A DNA stretch of 57,618 bases, from NCBI RefSeq assembly GCF_051954575.1, contig NZ_JBQCHP010000146.1, positions 1 to 57,618 of the forward strand, in the 5' to 3' direction. This document shows positions 34,439-42,983 of the stretch, piece by piece. Source of the stretch: Dyella_B sp035690825 (GTDB taxonomy: Bacteria > Pseudomonadota > Gammaproteobacteria > Xanthomonadales > Rhodanobacteraceae). The translations under genes were made by a program, and so were the position numbers. The stretch's first letter is position 1; every line of letters starts with the position of its first letter. The notes under the pieces are model-generated. The model made no database searches and was not told the DNA's origin. It saw only the letters and a list, made by a program, of their open reading frames with translations.

Positions 34439-34728
34439 AAGGATGCTCTGATCCATTTTTCATAGGTGTCACCGGTTCTGTCCGTTCGCAGGCCACAGGA
34501 CCGTCGGCGAAGGCAGACTGGCCGTCTGTCGAGACGATGGGCCGAAGGCATGCGGACGGACAGAGCCGGCCCCAACGAATCGATCATAATGACGGGGTGA
34601 TGTCCAGAAGGCTCGCAGCCTGCGCCGCGCGGCTTGCCAAGACGGCCAGTCTTCCCTGCGCCACGCAGCACACCCTGCGAGCCTTCTGGACATCATGCCA
34701 CCCATGAAAAATGGATCAGAGCATCCTT
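34439..34728. repeat. Composite palindromic element B with two inner hairpins
   Basis: Bounded by a perfect 25-base inverted repeat (34439-34463 and 34704-34728, starting AAGGATGCTCTGATCC). Inside are two hairpins: B1 (34472-34569), loop containing GGCGAAGGCAGACTGGC and GTCGAGACG as at 57533-57618; and B2 (34599-34694), perfect 20-base arms, whose minus strand core (AAGACTGGCCGTCTTGGCAA) resembles 54670-54692. It fills the 402-base divergent region between the cytochrome c and engB genes, where both promoters must lie. Confidence 0.85.
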
Positions 34729-34769
34729 GAATTATCGCCACCCCATACTAGCCGGTCAAACCACGACTC

Positions 34770-35417
34770 ATGCCGATCAATCCCTTGCAGGGCGCACAAT
34801 TCGTGCTTGCCGCCCATCGCGTCAACCAATTGCCCGCCGATGAAGGCGCCGAAGTGGCGTTCGCCGGCCGCTCCAACGCCGGCAAATCCAGCGCCTTGAA
34901 CGCCTTGACCGGGCAGAAGGGCTTGGCGCGCACCTCCAAGACACCGGGGCGCACGCAGCAGATGGTCGCCTTTTCACTGCCTGCGGTGGTGCGTGGTGAA
35001 ACGTCGCAGCCGCTGGACACGCGCCTGATCGACCTGCCGGGCTACGGCTACGCCAAGGTGCCCGATGCGCTGCGCGACCACTGGCGCCACGAGATCGACC
35101 GCTACCTGCACGTGCGCCGCAGCCTGCGCGGCGTGGTGCTGATCGTGGACATACGTCATCCGATGAAGGAGTTCGACCGGATGATGCTGGATTTCTGCCT
35201 CGCCACCGTGCTGCCTTGCCACGTGCTGCTGACCAAGGCCGACAAGTTGTCGCGCAATCAGGCGAGCCAGGCGCTGGCGTCACTTCGAAAAGAAGTGGGT
35301 ACGAATGCGCCGGTGACGATGCAGGTATTTTCCGCCCCGGCCGGCACCGGCGTGGAGGAAGCGCGCGCGGCCGTGATGGCCTTGCTGGAAAGCCATCCGC
35401 GCACCATCCTCGAATAG
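34770..35417 (+). CDS. engB: Ribosome biogenesis GTP-binding protein YihA/EngB
   Basis: 215-residue small GTPase needed for 50S subunit assembly. G1 GRSNAGKSS (about residues 33-41), G3 DLPGYGYAK and G4 TKAD are intact; switch I includes TPGRTQQM. Length and motifs are standard. It is preceded by the palindromic element and followed by a short GTTGGGGT hairpin before the convergent gene. Confidence 0.97.
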   Translation: MPINPLQGAQFVLAAHRVNQLPADEGAEVAFAGRSNAGKSSALNALTGQKGLARTSKTPGRTQQMVAFSLPAVVRGETSQPLDTRLIDLPGYGYAKVPDALRDHWRHEIDRYLHVRRSLRGVVLIVDIRHPMKEFDRMMLDFCLATVLPCHVLLTKADKLSRNQASQALASLRKEVGTNAPVTMQVFSAPAGTGVEEARAAVMALLESHPRTILE

Positions 35418-35443
35418 CGTTGGGGTTGGCACCCCAACCTACG
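35418..35443. terminator. GTTGGGG hairpin between convergent engB and msrC
   Basis: GTTGGGGT-TGGC-ACCCCAAC is a perfect 8-base stem beginning right after the engB stop. On the minus strand it reads as the short form of the GTAGGTTGGGG repeat, and the TAG at 35441-35439 within it is the stop codon of the convergent gene. No T-run follows, so its terminator role is a guess. Confidence 0.6.
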
Positions 35444-35927
35444 CGACGGTCTCCATGAACACCGCGCACAAGGCTTCCATGCCGGCGCGATCTTCTTCAT
35501 CGAAGCGCCCGACCAGGGGACTGTCCACATCCCATACGCCCAGCAGCGTGCCATCGGCCTTCACCAGCGGCACCACGATTTCCGATTGCGACGCCGCATC
35601 GCAGGCGATGTGCCCATCGAACGCGTTGACGTCGCGCACCACCTGCGTCTGGCGTGTCTGCGCGGCGGTGCCGCACACGCCTCTGCCGATGGCGATACGG
35701 ATGCAGGCGGGCTTGCCCTGGAACGGACCCACGACCAGTTCCTTGCCGTCGTACAGGTAAAAGCCCGCCCAGTTGAAATCGGGCAGGCTGTGAAACACCA
35801 GCGCCGCAAAGTTGGCCGCGTTGGCGACAAGGCTGGGCTCACCGGCAAGCATGCCGCGCGCCTGCTCCACCAACTCGGCATATTGCTCGCGCTTGCTTGC
35901 CGACAGACTGTTTTTGATCTCGAACAT
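35439..35927 (-). CDS. msrC: Free methionine-(R)-sulfoxide reductase (GAF domain)
   Basis: 162-residue GAF-domain enzyme of the fRMsr family, which reduces free Met-R-sulfoxide. The three catalytic cysteines are present with the spacing of the Escherichia coli enzyme: one in ACIRIAIGRGVCGT (first and second, 10 apart) and one 24 residues later in HIACDAASQSE. WAGFYLYDGKELVVGPFQGK is also characteristic. Start MFEIKNSLSASKRE at 35927. Its stop codon is contributed by a repeat. Confidence 0.93.
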   Translation of the reverse strand: MFEIKNSLSASKREQYAELVEQARGMLAGEPSLVANAANFAALVFHSLPDFNWAGFYLYDGKELVVGPFQGKPACIRIAIGRGVCGTAAQTRQTQVVRDVNAFDGHIACDAASQSEIVVPLVKADGTLLGVWDVDSPLVGRFDEEDRAGMEALCAVFMETVA

Positions 35928-36004
35928 GACGGATAGGCTCGATTGCTGCAAACTGATGCGCCAAAGATGGGTCGTCCGCAGCGCAGGCACAAGGGGAATC
36001 GATT

Positions 36005-36709
36005 ATGAGCGAGCAGCATGATGCTGCACAGGCTGGGCGTGTGGAGGCGCACCGATTGGATGGTTTCATCGACGCCGCTTTCGCCTTTGCGGTGAGCGTG
36101 CTGGCGATTGCGGGGGCGGAAGTGCCGCGCAATCTGCATGACCTTTTGCTGGCGCTGGACCGGATTCCGGCTTTCGCCTGCAGTTTCGCCACGTTGATGA
36201 TTTTCTGGCATCGCCATGTGCGCTGGCGCGATCGCTTCCGGTTGCACGACACCACCAGCATGATGCTGAGCCTGATGCTGGTATTTTTCGCCCTGATTTT
36301 CGTCTACCCGCTCAACATGCTGTTCCAGGCCATGTTCAGTGCGCTCTACGAAGCCTTTGCGCATCAGGAATTGTCGGGCGCGCCGACCATCAACAGCGTG
36401 CGCGACGTGAAAGCGCTGTACGTCTGTTACGGCCTGGCCTATGCGTGCATGGCGGGGTCCTTGGCATGCCTGTATCGCCATAGCTTGCGCAAGGCGCCTA
36501 TGTCGCATGCGCAGCGGATCGAGGCACGCAAGGTGTTCTACACGCAAGCGGGCTCGGTGTGCGTGGCCTTGCTTTCGCTGTTGGTGACACTGGTCATTCC
36601 CGGAACTGCGGCATGGACGGCGTTGCCGGGATGCCTCTATATCCTGTTGACGCCCATGTACTGGCTCGCGGCGAGGTGGACGAAGCGGGCCGGAGCGTAC
36701 GCAGCATGA
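36005..36709 (+). CDS. TMEM175-family potassium-channel-like membrane protein
   Basis: 234-residue protein with about six hydrophobic segments. The N-terminal HRLDGFIDAAFAFAVSVLA matches the TMEM175 (DUF1211) signature RxxxFSD, except that the Ser is Ile; the histidine-rich FWHRHVRWRDR loop after helix 2 also fits. TMEM175 channels form K+-selective pores from repeats of this six-helix unit. The stop overlaps the bioD start by ATGA. The altered signature leaves channel activity uncertain. Compare the closer family match at 54774-55352. Confidence 0.75.
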   Translation: MSEQHDAAQAGRVEAHRLDGFIDAAFAFAVSVLAIAGAEVPRNLHDLLLALDRIPAFACSFATLMIFWHRHVRWRDRFRLHDTTSMMLSLMLVFFALIFVYPLNMLFQAMFSALYEAFAHQELSGAPTINSVRDVKALYVCYGLAYACMAGSLACLYRHSLRKAPMSHAQRIEARKVFYTQAGSVCVALLSLLVTLVIPGTAAWTALPGCLYILLTPMYWLAARWTKRAGAYAA

Positions 36710-37380
36710 GCTTGTCGCTGTTCGTGTCGGGCACGGATACCGGCATCGGCAAAACCCACGCCGCGTGCACACTGATCCATGCGTTGCGCGGTGCCGGGCA
36801 CAGCGCCTGCGGCATGAAGCCGGTTGCCAGCGGCTGCATCGATACCGCGCACGGTTTGCGCAACGAGGACGCCCTGGCGCTGCAAGCGGCGAGTGCACCG
36901 TCGCCTGCGTACGAAGACATCAATCCGGTCGCCCTGCTGGCACCGTTGTCACCGCATCTGGCCGCCGCTCACGAAGGCGTGACGATTACGCTGCCGCCGC
37001 TGCACGCGGCATTTCAGAAACTAGTCGCGTGTTACGACACGGTGGTGGTCGAAGGCGTGGGCGGCTGGCGCGTACCGCTGTCGCCCAGCCTGCTCGCCTC
37101 GGACATACCCAAGGCCTGGACGCTGCCGGTGGTGCTGGTGGTGGGGCTGCGGCTGGGCTGTCTCAATCACGCGCTGCTTAGCGCCGAAGCCATCCAGGCC
37201 GACGGTTGCCGGCTGGTTGGCTGGATTGGGAACTGCATCGACCCGGCGATGGCCGCGATCGAGGAAAATATCGCCACGTTGCGCGCGCTGCTGCCGGCGC
37301 CATGCCTGGGGATTCTGCCGCATGGCGTATCGCCGGATCGCGCATGGAGCCGGCTGGATCTGGCAGCGCTGCAGTTTTGA
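36706..37380 (+). CDS. bioD: Dethiobiotin synthetase
   Basis: 224-residue ATP-dependent carboxylase closing the ureido ring of dethiobiotin, the penultimate biotin step. The P-loop is SGTDTGIGKTH (residues 8-18), MKPVASG the diaminopelargonate-binding segment, and VVVEGVGGWRVPLS the second nucleotide motif; all intact. Start at 36706 inside the TMEM175-like stop. No other bio genes are in the window. Confidence 0.95.
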   Translation: MSLSLFVSGTDTGIGKTHAACTLIHALRGAGHSACGMKPVASGCIDTAHGLRNEDALALQAASAPSPAYEDINPVALLAPLSPHLAAAHEGVTITLPPLHAAFQKLVACYDTVVVEGVGGWRVPLSPSLLASDIPKAWTLPVVLVVGLRLGCLNHALLSAEAIQADGCRLVGWIGNCIDPAMAAIEENIATLRALLPAPCLGILPHGVSPDRAWSRLDLAALQF

Positions 37381-37423
37381 CGAAGGCCGTCGGGCTTAGG
37401 AACGGTCGACAAAAGGAGGAATC

Positions 37424-37774
37424 ATGAGCCACCGCAGTCACTATTACCTGCAGATCAAGGATCTCGCGCACGCGCGTGGCGCGGAGCCGTCGCTGAGTTA
37501 CAGCGGCGCCGGCCCGAACGATCTGGCCGCGGCCCTGCAGGAAGCCCTGCGCAGCCCGCTGTTGTTCCAGCGCTGGCGCGCCATGCAACCCGATCCCGAC
37601 AGCGTGGACGAACGCTTAGGCATCACCGACCAGCTCGCCACGGTGACGGCCAAGGTCGAGGATCTGCACACCGAAGTGAGTGTGATCAGCGACCTGCCGA
37701 TGAGCATCCTGCGCCAGCGCCTGAACTGGCTGATCGGCGCGAACTGGCAACTGCACGATGTGCGCCCGGCTTGA
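37424..37774 (+). CDS. Conserved-looking hypothetical protein
   Basis: 116-residue soluble acidic protein with an excellent ribosome site (AAAGGAGGAATC before ATG). It starts MSHRSHYYLQIKDLAHARG and the C-terminal half reads as an amphipathic helix pair (TDQLATVTAKVEDLHTEVSV). The stop lies before two hairpins. I do not recognise a family and there is no signal peptide or membrane segment. Real gene status is supported by the ribosome site and codon use similar to neighbours. Confidence 0.65.
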   Translation: MSHRSHYYLQIKDLAHARGAEPSLSYSGAGPNDLAAALQEALRSPLLFQRWRAMQPDPDSVDERLGITDQLATVTAKVEDLHTEVSVISDLPMSILRQRLNWLIGANWQLHDVRPA

Positions 37775-37787
37775 GCAGAGCTCTGCG

Positions 37788-37868
37788 GGGTTACTCCGGA
37801 CTTGATCCGGGTAACCCACCGTCTTCGTAGCAATATTTTTGGGTTACGCTGCGCTAACCCAACCTACG
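37788..37868. repeat. Two GGGTTA hairpins between convergent genes
   Basis: GGGTTACTCCGGA-N5-TCCGGGTAACCC (37788-37817) and GGGTTA-CGCTGCGC-TAACCC (37841-37860). The second, read on the minus strand, begins GCGTAGGTTGGG and its TAG (37866-37864) is the stop codon of the Gcr-type gene. Likely bidirectional transcription stop between the hypothetical gene and the convergent membrane-protein gene. Confidence 0.65.
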
Positions 37869-40005
37869 CTGCATCGACGGCTATCTTGCTGCGCGCAGGA
37901 AACAGCAACCGCAACGGATTGGCCAGCACGTAACGCCACAATGCGCGATTGATTTCGCGTCGCGCGCGGCGTTGCATCGGCCGCGCGCGCAACGCCATCT
38001 GGAACGCCAGGGTGAAGCTGACTGCCACGTTGAGCGAGGCCATCACTGCGCAGCCGGCCACGGACCACCAGATTTCATGCGTCTGGAAGGTGGCGTTGCC
38101 GAGCACGCCCAGCGCCGTGCCGATCGAGCCGGCAGCGACGGTGATGTGGCGCACTTCGTAGGGCAGCGCAAAGGCGGTGAGGATTGCCGGCACCAGGCCA
38201 AGCATGAGGCCGAGCGAGAAATTGGCGACCACGCCGGCGACGTTGCGGCGCGAGAAGTTCGCAAAACGCACCGCGCCGCGTTCGCCGAACACGAAACGCA
38301 AGCGACGGTTGTACGAGAGCACGTCGCGCAGCCGATGCAGCACGAACCAGTTGTCGGCCCAACCGGCCAGCAGGCTCGATACCCAGAGCAATACGCCGGT
38401 CATCGCTGCAAACAAAGGCGTAACGCCGAGCAGCGAAAAGGAATGGATGGCCGCGTGCGCCTTCTCCGGCGTGATCAGGTTGACGCCGAACAGATGCCGC
38501 GCGGCGAGCTGGATCGCCAGGCAACCCGGAAATACCGCTACCAAGTTGCCGAAGACCGCCGCTGCCTGCGTGCGGATCAGCGCCACCACCGCCTGCACGA
38601 AATCGTCCATGCCTTGCGGCGTGCCGATACCGTCGAGCTTTTGCGCGAGCATCGGCGCGGTCATTGCCGGCTGCTTGGTGGCCAGCGTGAAATGCAGGAA
38701 GTGCATCAGCAAGAATGCCGCCGCGTAATTGAGGCCGGCGATGAAGCCTTCGATCATCGGATGCAGGTGCAGGCTGAAGATGAAGAACTTCACGTAGACC
38801 GCCGCCACCATGACCAGGCCGCCACCGAAGGCCATCCACCACATGTTCAAGTAATTTTTGCGGTCGTAGGCGACGTAGTGCTCGCCGTCTTCCGCGCTGC
38901 GATCGACCACCTTGCGCGCCAGCAGCGAGAAATTGCTGCGTACCAGGTAACCGACGCTGTGGCTGGCATGGTTGGCGGCGATCAGGTCGGCGAACAGGCT
39001 GGCGATCGGCTCGATCGATTCGCCTTGCTGGCGGATCGCCAGCCACGCTTCGAGCAAGCGTTCGGCGCGCGTGATGCGCACGCGCATCCGCTCGAGCTGG
39101 AACACGATGTCCACGCTCACGCCGTTTTCGTTCAGATGCGTATGCACGTCATCCAACGAGCGCAGGCATTCATCCAGCAGGGCGCGCAGGTAATTCACTT
39201 CCTGCAGCAATGTCTGGCTGATGCGGACGGTATGGCCTTCTGCCTGCGCCGCATCGCCGGCTTCGCCGGCGCGCTCCACCGCGAGCATGGCGCGCGGCAG
39301 TTTGTAGAACGGCAACGTGTCGAGCCGCTGCTCCGTCAAGCGTGTGCGGATGGCCTTGGACAAACCGATCGAGCCGATCTGTCCGGTCAGGTAATGCAAG
39401 GCGGCGATCAGTTCGAGCGAGAGGCGCGATGGGTTCGCCTGTTCGCGCGCGGCTTGCGTGTCGTCGCCTTCGTTTTCCTGGTCGGCGAGCAATTCGCTGA
39501 GCTTGCTCAACAGCTCGCGAGGTAACGCCGCCACCCACTGCGCATCGTCGGCAGAGGGAAAGACCAACGTGAACAAGGCGGACAGATCGCGGCTGTTCGG
39601 TGCCGGCGGAATCAACGAGGCCTGCAGGCGTTCGATCAGCGCGCCACTGAAACCCGCGTGCGCGGGCATGCCCGAATCGCACAGCAATGCCATGGCATCG
39701 GTGTCGCGCACGATGCTCTGCAAGGTTGCCGCCACGCGCGCTTTCCATTGCGGATTGCGATCGAGCAACTGCATGAGATACCGCAGTCGCGTGTGCGGCG
39801 GATATTTCGGCGCCTGGTCGGGCCGCGCTTCATCGCTGGCGACGGCGCCGCTACGGCGCAGCCAGTGCGCGATCTCGATCAGCCATTCGTTGCGTGCGGC
39901 CAGTTCGGCGTTGGGATCGGCGTGCGCCAACAGGGCATCGATCTGCCGGCCTGTGCGCAACGCGTCCCGCCATTTGCGCCAGAATGTCGCGAGAGAAGTG
40001 AACAT
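37864..40005 (-). CDS. Gcr-type 'site-specific recombinase' family membrane protein
   Basis: 713-residue protein of the family (SpecificRecomb) first named for gonococcal Gcr. The N-terminal 370 residues are soluble and helical; the C-terminal half has about six to seven transmembrane segments (MWWMAFGGGLVMVAAVYVKF onward). It contains no recognisable serine or tyrosine recombinase motif, so the recombinase name is probably historical, and a membrane function is more likely. It is not associated with a mobile element here. Start MFTSLATFWRKWRD at 40005. Confidence 0.78.
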   Translation of the reverse strand: MFTSLATFWRKWRDALRTGRQIDALLAHADPNAELAARNEWLIEIAHWLRRSGAVASDEARPDQAPKYPPHTRLRYLMQLLDRNPQWKARVAATLQSIVRDTDAMALLCDSGMPAHAGFSGALIERLQASLIPPAPNSRDLSALFTLVFPSADDAQWVAALPRELLSKLSELLADQENEGDDTQAAREQANPSRLSLELIAALHYLTGQIGSIGLSKAIRTRLTEQRLDTLPFYKLPRAMLAVERAGEAGDAAQAEGHTVRISQTLLQEVNYLRALLDECLRSLDDVHTHLNENGVSVDIVFQLERMRVRITRAERLLEAWLAIRQQGESIEPIASLFADLIAANHASHSVGYLVRSNFSLLARKVVDRSAEDGEHYVAYDRKNYLNMWWMAFGGGLVMVAAVYVKFFIFSLHLHPMIEGFIAGLNYAAAFLLMHFLHFTLATKQPAMTAPMLAQKLDGIGTPQGMDDFVQAVVALIRTQAAAVFGNLVAVFPGCLAIQLAARHLFGVNLITPEKAHAAIHSFSLLGVTPLFAAMTGVLLWVSSLLAGWADNWFVLHRLRDVLSYNRRLRFVFGERGAVRFANFSRRNVAGVVANFSLGLMLGLVPAILTAFALPYEVRHITVAAGSIGTALGVLGNATFQTHEIWWSVAGCAVMASLNVAVSFTLAFQMALRARPMQRRARREINRALWRYVLANPLRLLFPARSKIAVDAA

Positions 40006-40044
40006 CGGTCAACATCCTTCCTGTCGTTGTCCATTCACGCAAGG

Positions 40045-40064
40045 TCAGGTGTTACCACACCTGA
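40045..40064. terminator. TCAGGTG hairpin between ispA and the Gcr-type gene
   Basis: TCAGGTG-TTACCA-CACCTGA forms a perfect 7-base stem in the 154-base gap after ispA. No T-run follows on the minus strand, so it may attenuate rather than stop transcription into the next gene. Confidence 0.45.
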
Positions 40065-40159
40065 TGGCGAACGGGACAGTCCTGTGTCTCAAAAACTCCG
40101 ACCTGCATGCGCACGCGGCCAGCTTGCTCCCCGACGCCACGCCGGGGAGGCACGGTGTT

Positions 40160-41062
40160 TCAGTGCTTGCGTTGCTGAATGTAATCGGCCAGCCACAGCA
40201 AGGGTTCGGCATGGCCGGAGAGGCTGCGCGCCGCGCCACGGGCCTCATCGAACAGGGCATCGGCGCGCTGCCTGGCCGGTTCTAGGCCCAGCAGGGACGG
40301 GAACGTGGACTTGTGCGCAGCCAGGTCCTTGCCGGCGGTCTTGCCGAGCGTGGCGGTATCGGCGATCTGGTCGAGCACGTCGTCCTGGATCTGGAACGCA
40401 AGGCCGATGCACTTGCCGTAATGCTCCAGCGCGCGAATCGTCGCCTCCGGCGCATGGGCCGCGATGCCGGCGAGCTGGCAGGTGACCAGGATCAGCGCGC
40501 CGGTCTTGCGCGCGTGCAGCGATTCCAGCTGCGCCAGCGTCAGCGTCTTGTTTTCCGAGGCCATGTCCACGGCCTGGCCGCCGACCATGCCGAGCGAACC
40601 GGAGGCATACGCGAGCGCGCGGATCATGCGCACTTTCTGCTCCGCATCCAGCGCCGTGGTGGTCGCCAGCGCTTCGAACGCGGAGGTCTGCAGGGCATCG
40701 CCGACCAGGATGCCGGTCGCTTCGTCGTACGCCTTGTGCACGGTCGGGCGGCCGCGGCGCAGGTCGTCGTTGTCCAGCGCGGGCAGGTCGTCGTGCACCA
40801 GCGAATAGGCGTGGATCAGTTCTACCGCGCAGGCGGCGGCATCGAGTTTCTCGGCGGCTACGCCCAGCGCTTCGCCGGCGGCATACACCATCAGCGCGCG
40901 CAGGTGCTTGCCGCCCTCGCAGGCATAGCGCATGGCCTGGTGCAGGCGTGCCTGGTCCGTGTCGGCAGATGGGAGGAGAGCGTCGGTGCTGCGTTCCAGC
41001 CGCTGCAGATAGGCCGGCACGCGGTCGGCGAACGCGGAAACCTCGAGGGACGTCAGGTTCAT
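40160..41062 (-). CDS. ispA: Farnesyl diphosphate synthase (polyprenyl synthetase)
   Basis: 300-residue trans-prenyltransferase. The first aspartate-rich motif is in LVHDDLPALDNDDLRRGRP and the second in FQIQDDVLDQIADT, both intact; GGKHLRALMVYA and the C-terminal helices match IspA. It condenses isopentenyl diphosphate with dimethylallyl/geranyl diphosphate to farnesyl diphosphate, the feedstock for the squalene synthase at 46085-47254, quinones and undecaprenyl lipids. Lies 83 bases downstream of the CopD-like gene. Confidence 0.95.
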   Translation of the reverse strand: MNLTSLEVSAFADRVPAYLQRLERSTDALLPSADTDQARLHQAMRYACEGGKHLRALMVYAAGEALGVAAEKLDAAACAVELIHAYSLVHDDLPALDNDDLRRGRPTVHKAYDEATGILVGDALQTSAFEALATTTALDAEQKVRMIRALAYASGSLGMVGGQAVDMASENKTLTLAQLESLHARKTGALILVTCQLAGIAAHAPEATIRALEHYGKCIGLAFQIQDDVLDQIADTATLGKTAGKDLAAHKSTFPSLLGLEPARQRADALFDEARGAARSLSGHAEPLLWLADYIQQRKH

Positions 41063-41145
41063 TCGAAATCCGGGAAACGGGCAGTGAAAGGGCTACCCGC
41101 GCCGGAATCCGGGCGGGAAGACCGTAACTTTAACATCGGCCGGGA

Positions 41146-42801
41146 TCAGGCCTCGCGGTACCAGAGCAGGATCACGCCGACCAGCATGAAACACAGCGGC
41201 CACACCCAGCCCGCAATGCGGCCGCCACGCCCGGGCAGGCGCAGTTCCAGCCAGCGCGCCCAGCCCGAAGCCACGCCCGCCAGCGCCAGCGGCGTGTGGG
41301 TAAGCTCGATCAGCAACTGGTCCTTCACGTTGGAAATCTGGTGGCTGTGCGTGAGCAGCATCGCGCCGCCCACCGACACCAGCAGGGGAAACACTAGCGC
41401 GGCCTTCGGATTGCGCAGGCGTCCCGTGCGCACTGCCCATTCGAACAGGCCGAACAGGATGATCAGCGCCACGAAGAAGCGATGCTGCGCCACCTCCACA
41501 TCGCGCCATGCGGCCCAGAAGCCTTCCTGGCCCATCGGCCACACTTCCGGGTCCGAGCGCACCAGCAGGAAGCCGGCCATCAGCAGGAACAGCAATGGCC
41601 AATGCCGGAGCCATCGCACGCCGGCGCGGTTGAGCAGGGCGAGCAGGCCGATCAGCAGCACGAAGATGCCGGCCCAATGATGGTTGTATTCGGACCAGGC
41701 GATGTCCTCGGCATTGCGCGGCGGCAACACGCCCGAGCCCGGCGTGATGGCTTGCTCGGCGGCCTGATGGCGCTGCTCCGCTTCGTGATCCAGCTGCGCC
41801 TGTGCTTGCGAGACGGCGAGCTGGTCGTGATCGGGCGAGGTGAGCCGCGGCCATGCTGGCGCGTTGCGCACGGCGATTTCGTGCAGCGTGACGCGATCGG
41901 TGGTGAGGTCCACGGCCGGCGGCACCGAGGTGAGTGAGGCCGCTGCGAAGAAGATGGTGAAGCCGATGCCGATTTCCACTTCGGCGAAACGGCGCAGGCG
42001 GATCACCGAGGCATCCTGGTTCTTGCGCAGCCGTTCGGTCACCAGCAGGTTGCCCAGGCCAAGCAGCAGCAGCGCCACGAACATCGCGATCTTCGCGCCC
42101 ACCATCACGCCATAGGCGGTGCCGTAGAAACCCTGCACATCGCCGATGTAGAACACGCTCATGATCGTGCCGGAGACGATGATGCTGGCCACGCCGATCA
42201 TCGACATGCGCGAGAACCGCGCGCCGACCACGCGCCATCCGTCCGCATCCTGCAATTTGCTGAGCGCGAGCACGAAGCAGGGGATCGCGCCGATCCAGAT
42301 CGCCGCGCCGAACTGATGCAAGCCTTCCACGAACAGCAGCAGCACGTTGTTGTCCAGGCGTGCGTAGGCATGCGTGGTGAAGGTGGCGGCGGTGAGTTCC
42401 ACCGCGCCGATCGCTAGCGGCAGGATCGCGCCCAGTAAACCACGGGACATGCGCGCGCCCAGGCATGGAATCAGCAACAGGGCGCAGACGATCTTGATCG
42501 TGCCGGCGATCGCGAACGGCGCCTGCATGACGTCGAGAAATGTCAGGTTTACCGTGGATTCCACCACCGCCACCTGCAATCCGACGCCCGCGACTTCCGC
42601 GAGGATTAGGCCGATGGCGCTGTAGATGGTCAGCCGCGCGATGCGCCGTTCCAGGTTCGTACCTTGCGGCAGCACATGCGCGAACGGGCGCATCAGGAAA
42701 ACCAGGAACAGGATGCCGCCAAGCGTCATCGACTGCGCGACGATGGTGATGCCGTGCAGGATGATGCTGAGGTAGCCGAAGATGTCGACGAGAAGTTCCA
42801 C
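41146..42801 (-). CDS. copD: CopD-like copper resistance membrane protein
   Basis: 551-residue polytopic protein with about 12 hydrophobic segments; the CopD domain (about residues 130-320) contains FTTHAYARLDNN, FVEGLHQFGAAIWIGAIPC and conserved His residues suited to copper. It is larger than Pseudomonas CopD (about 310), with an added C-terminal half of four to five helices after a soluble linker (about 330-365) that includes histidines (EYNHHWAGIF, LLTHSHQISN). Thought to move copper across the inner membrane together with CopC, whose gene precedes it by 182 bases containing a REP pair. Confidence 0.85.
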   Translation of the reverse strand: MELLVDIFGYLSIILHGITIVAQSMTLGGILFLVFLMRPFAHVLPQGTNLERRIARLTIYSAIGLILAEVAGVGLQVAVVESTVNLTFLDVMQAPFAIAGTIKIVCALLLIPCLGARMSRGLLGAILPLAIGAVELTAATFTTHAYARLDNNVLLLFVEGLHQFGAAIWIGAIPCFVLALSKLQDADGWRVVGARFSRMSMIGVASIIVSGTIMSVFYIGDVQGFYGTAYGVMVGAKIAMFVALLLLGLGNLLVTERLRKNQDASVIRLRRFAEVEIGIGFTIFFAAASLTSVPPAVDLTTDRVTLHEIAVRNAPAWPRLTSPDHDQLAVSQAQAQLDHEAEQRHQAAEQAITPGSGVLPPRNAEDIAWSEYNHHWAGIFVLLIGLLALLNRAGVRWLRHWPLLFLLMAGFLLVRSDPEVWPMGQEGFWAAWRDVEVAQHRFFVALIILFGLFEWAVRTGRLRNPKAALVFPLLVSVGGAMLLTHSHQISNVKDQLLIELTHTPLALAGVASGWARWLELRLPGRGGRIAGWVWPLCFMLVGVILLWYREA

Positions 42802-42870
42802 GGGGAATCGCTCAGGATAAAAATCGATCAGGGGCGCTCCTCATCGGAGCGATTTATATATCCCTCACGG

Positions 42871-42952
42871 CCGTCATTCCCGCGAAAGCGGGAATCCACC
42901 TTGCTCCGGTGAAAGGCAAAAATGGATTCCCGCTTTCGCAGGAATGACGGCC
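42871..42952. repeat. REP-like palindrome, CGTCATTCCCGCGAAAGCGG type
   Basis: Two inverted 27-base units (one mismatch) with a 26-base spacer, between copC and copD on the same strand. Same family as 4565-4634 and 48690-48794. Confidence 0.9.
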
Positions 42953-42983
42953 ATGTGGATGGCGCAGGTCGTGGGGTACGTGG

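Noticed and set aside
37864..40005. Mobile element suggested by the family name 'site-specific recombinase'
   Set aside because: The protein has no recombinase catalytic motif that I can see, is largely a membrane protein, and there are no flanking attachment sites or cargo genes.
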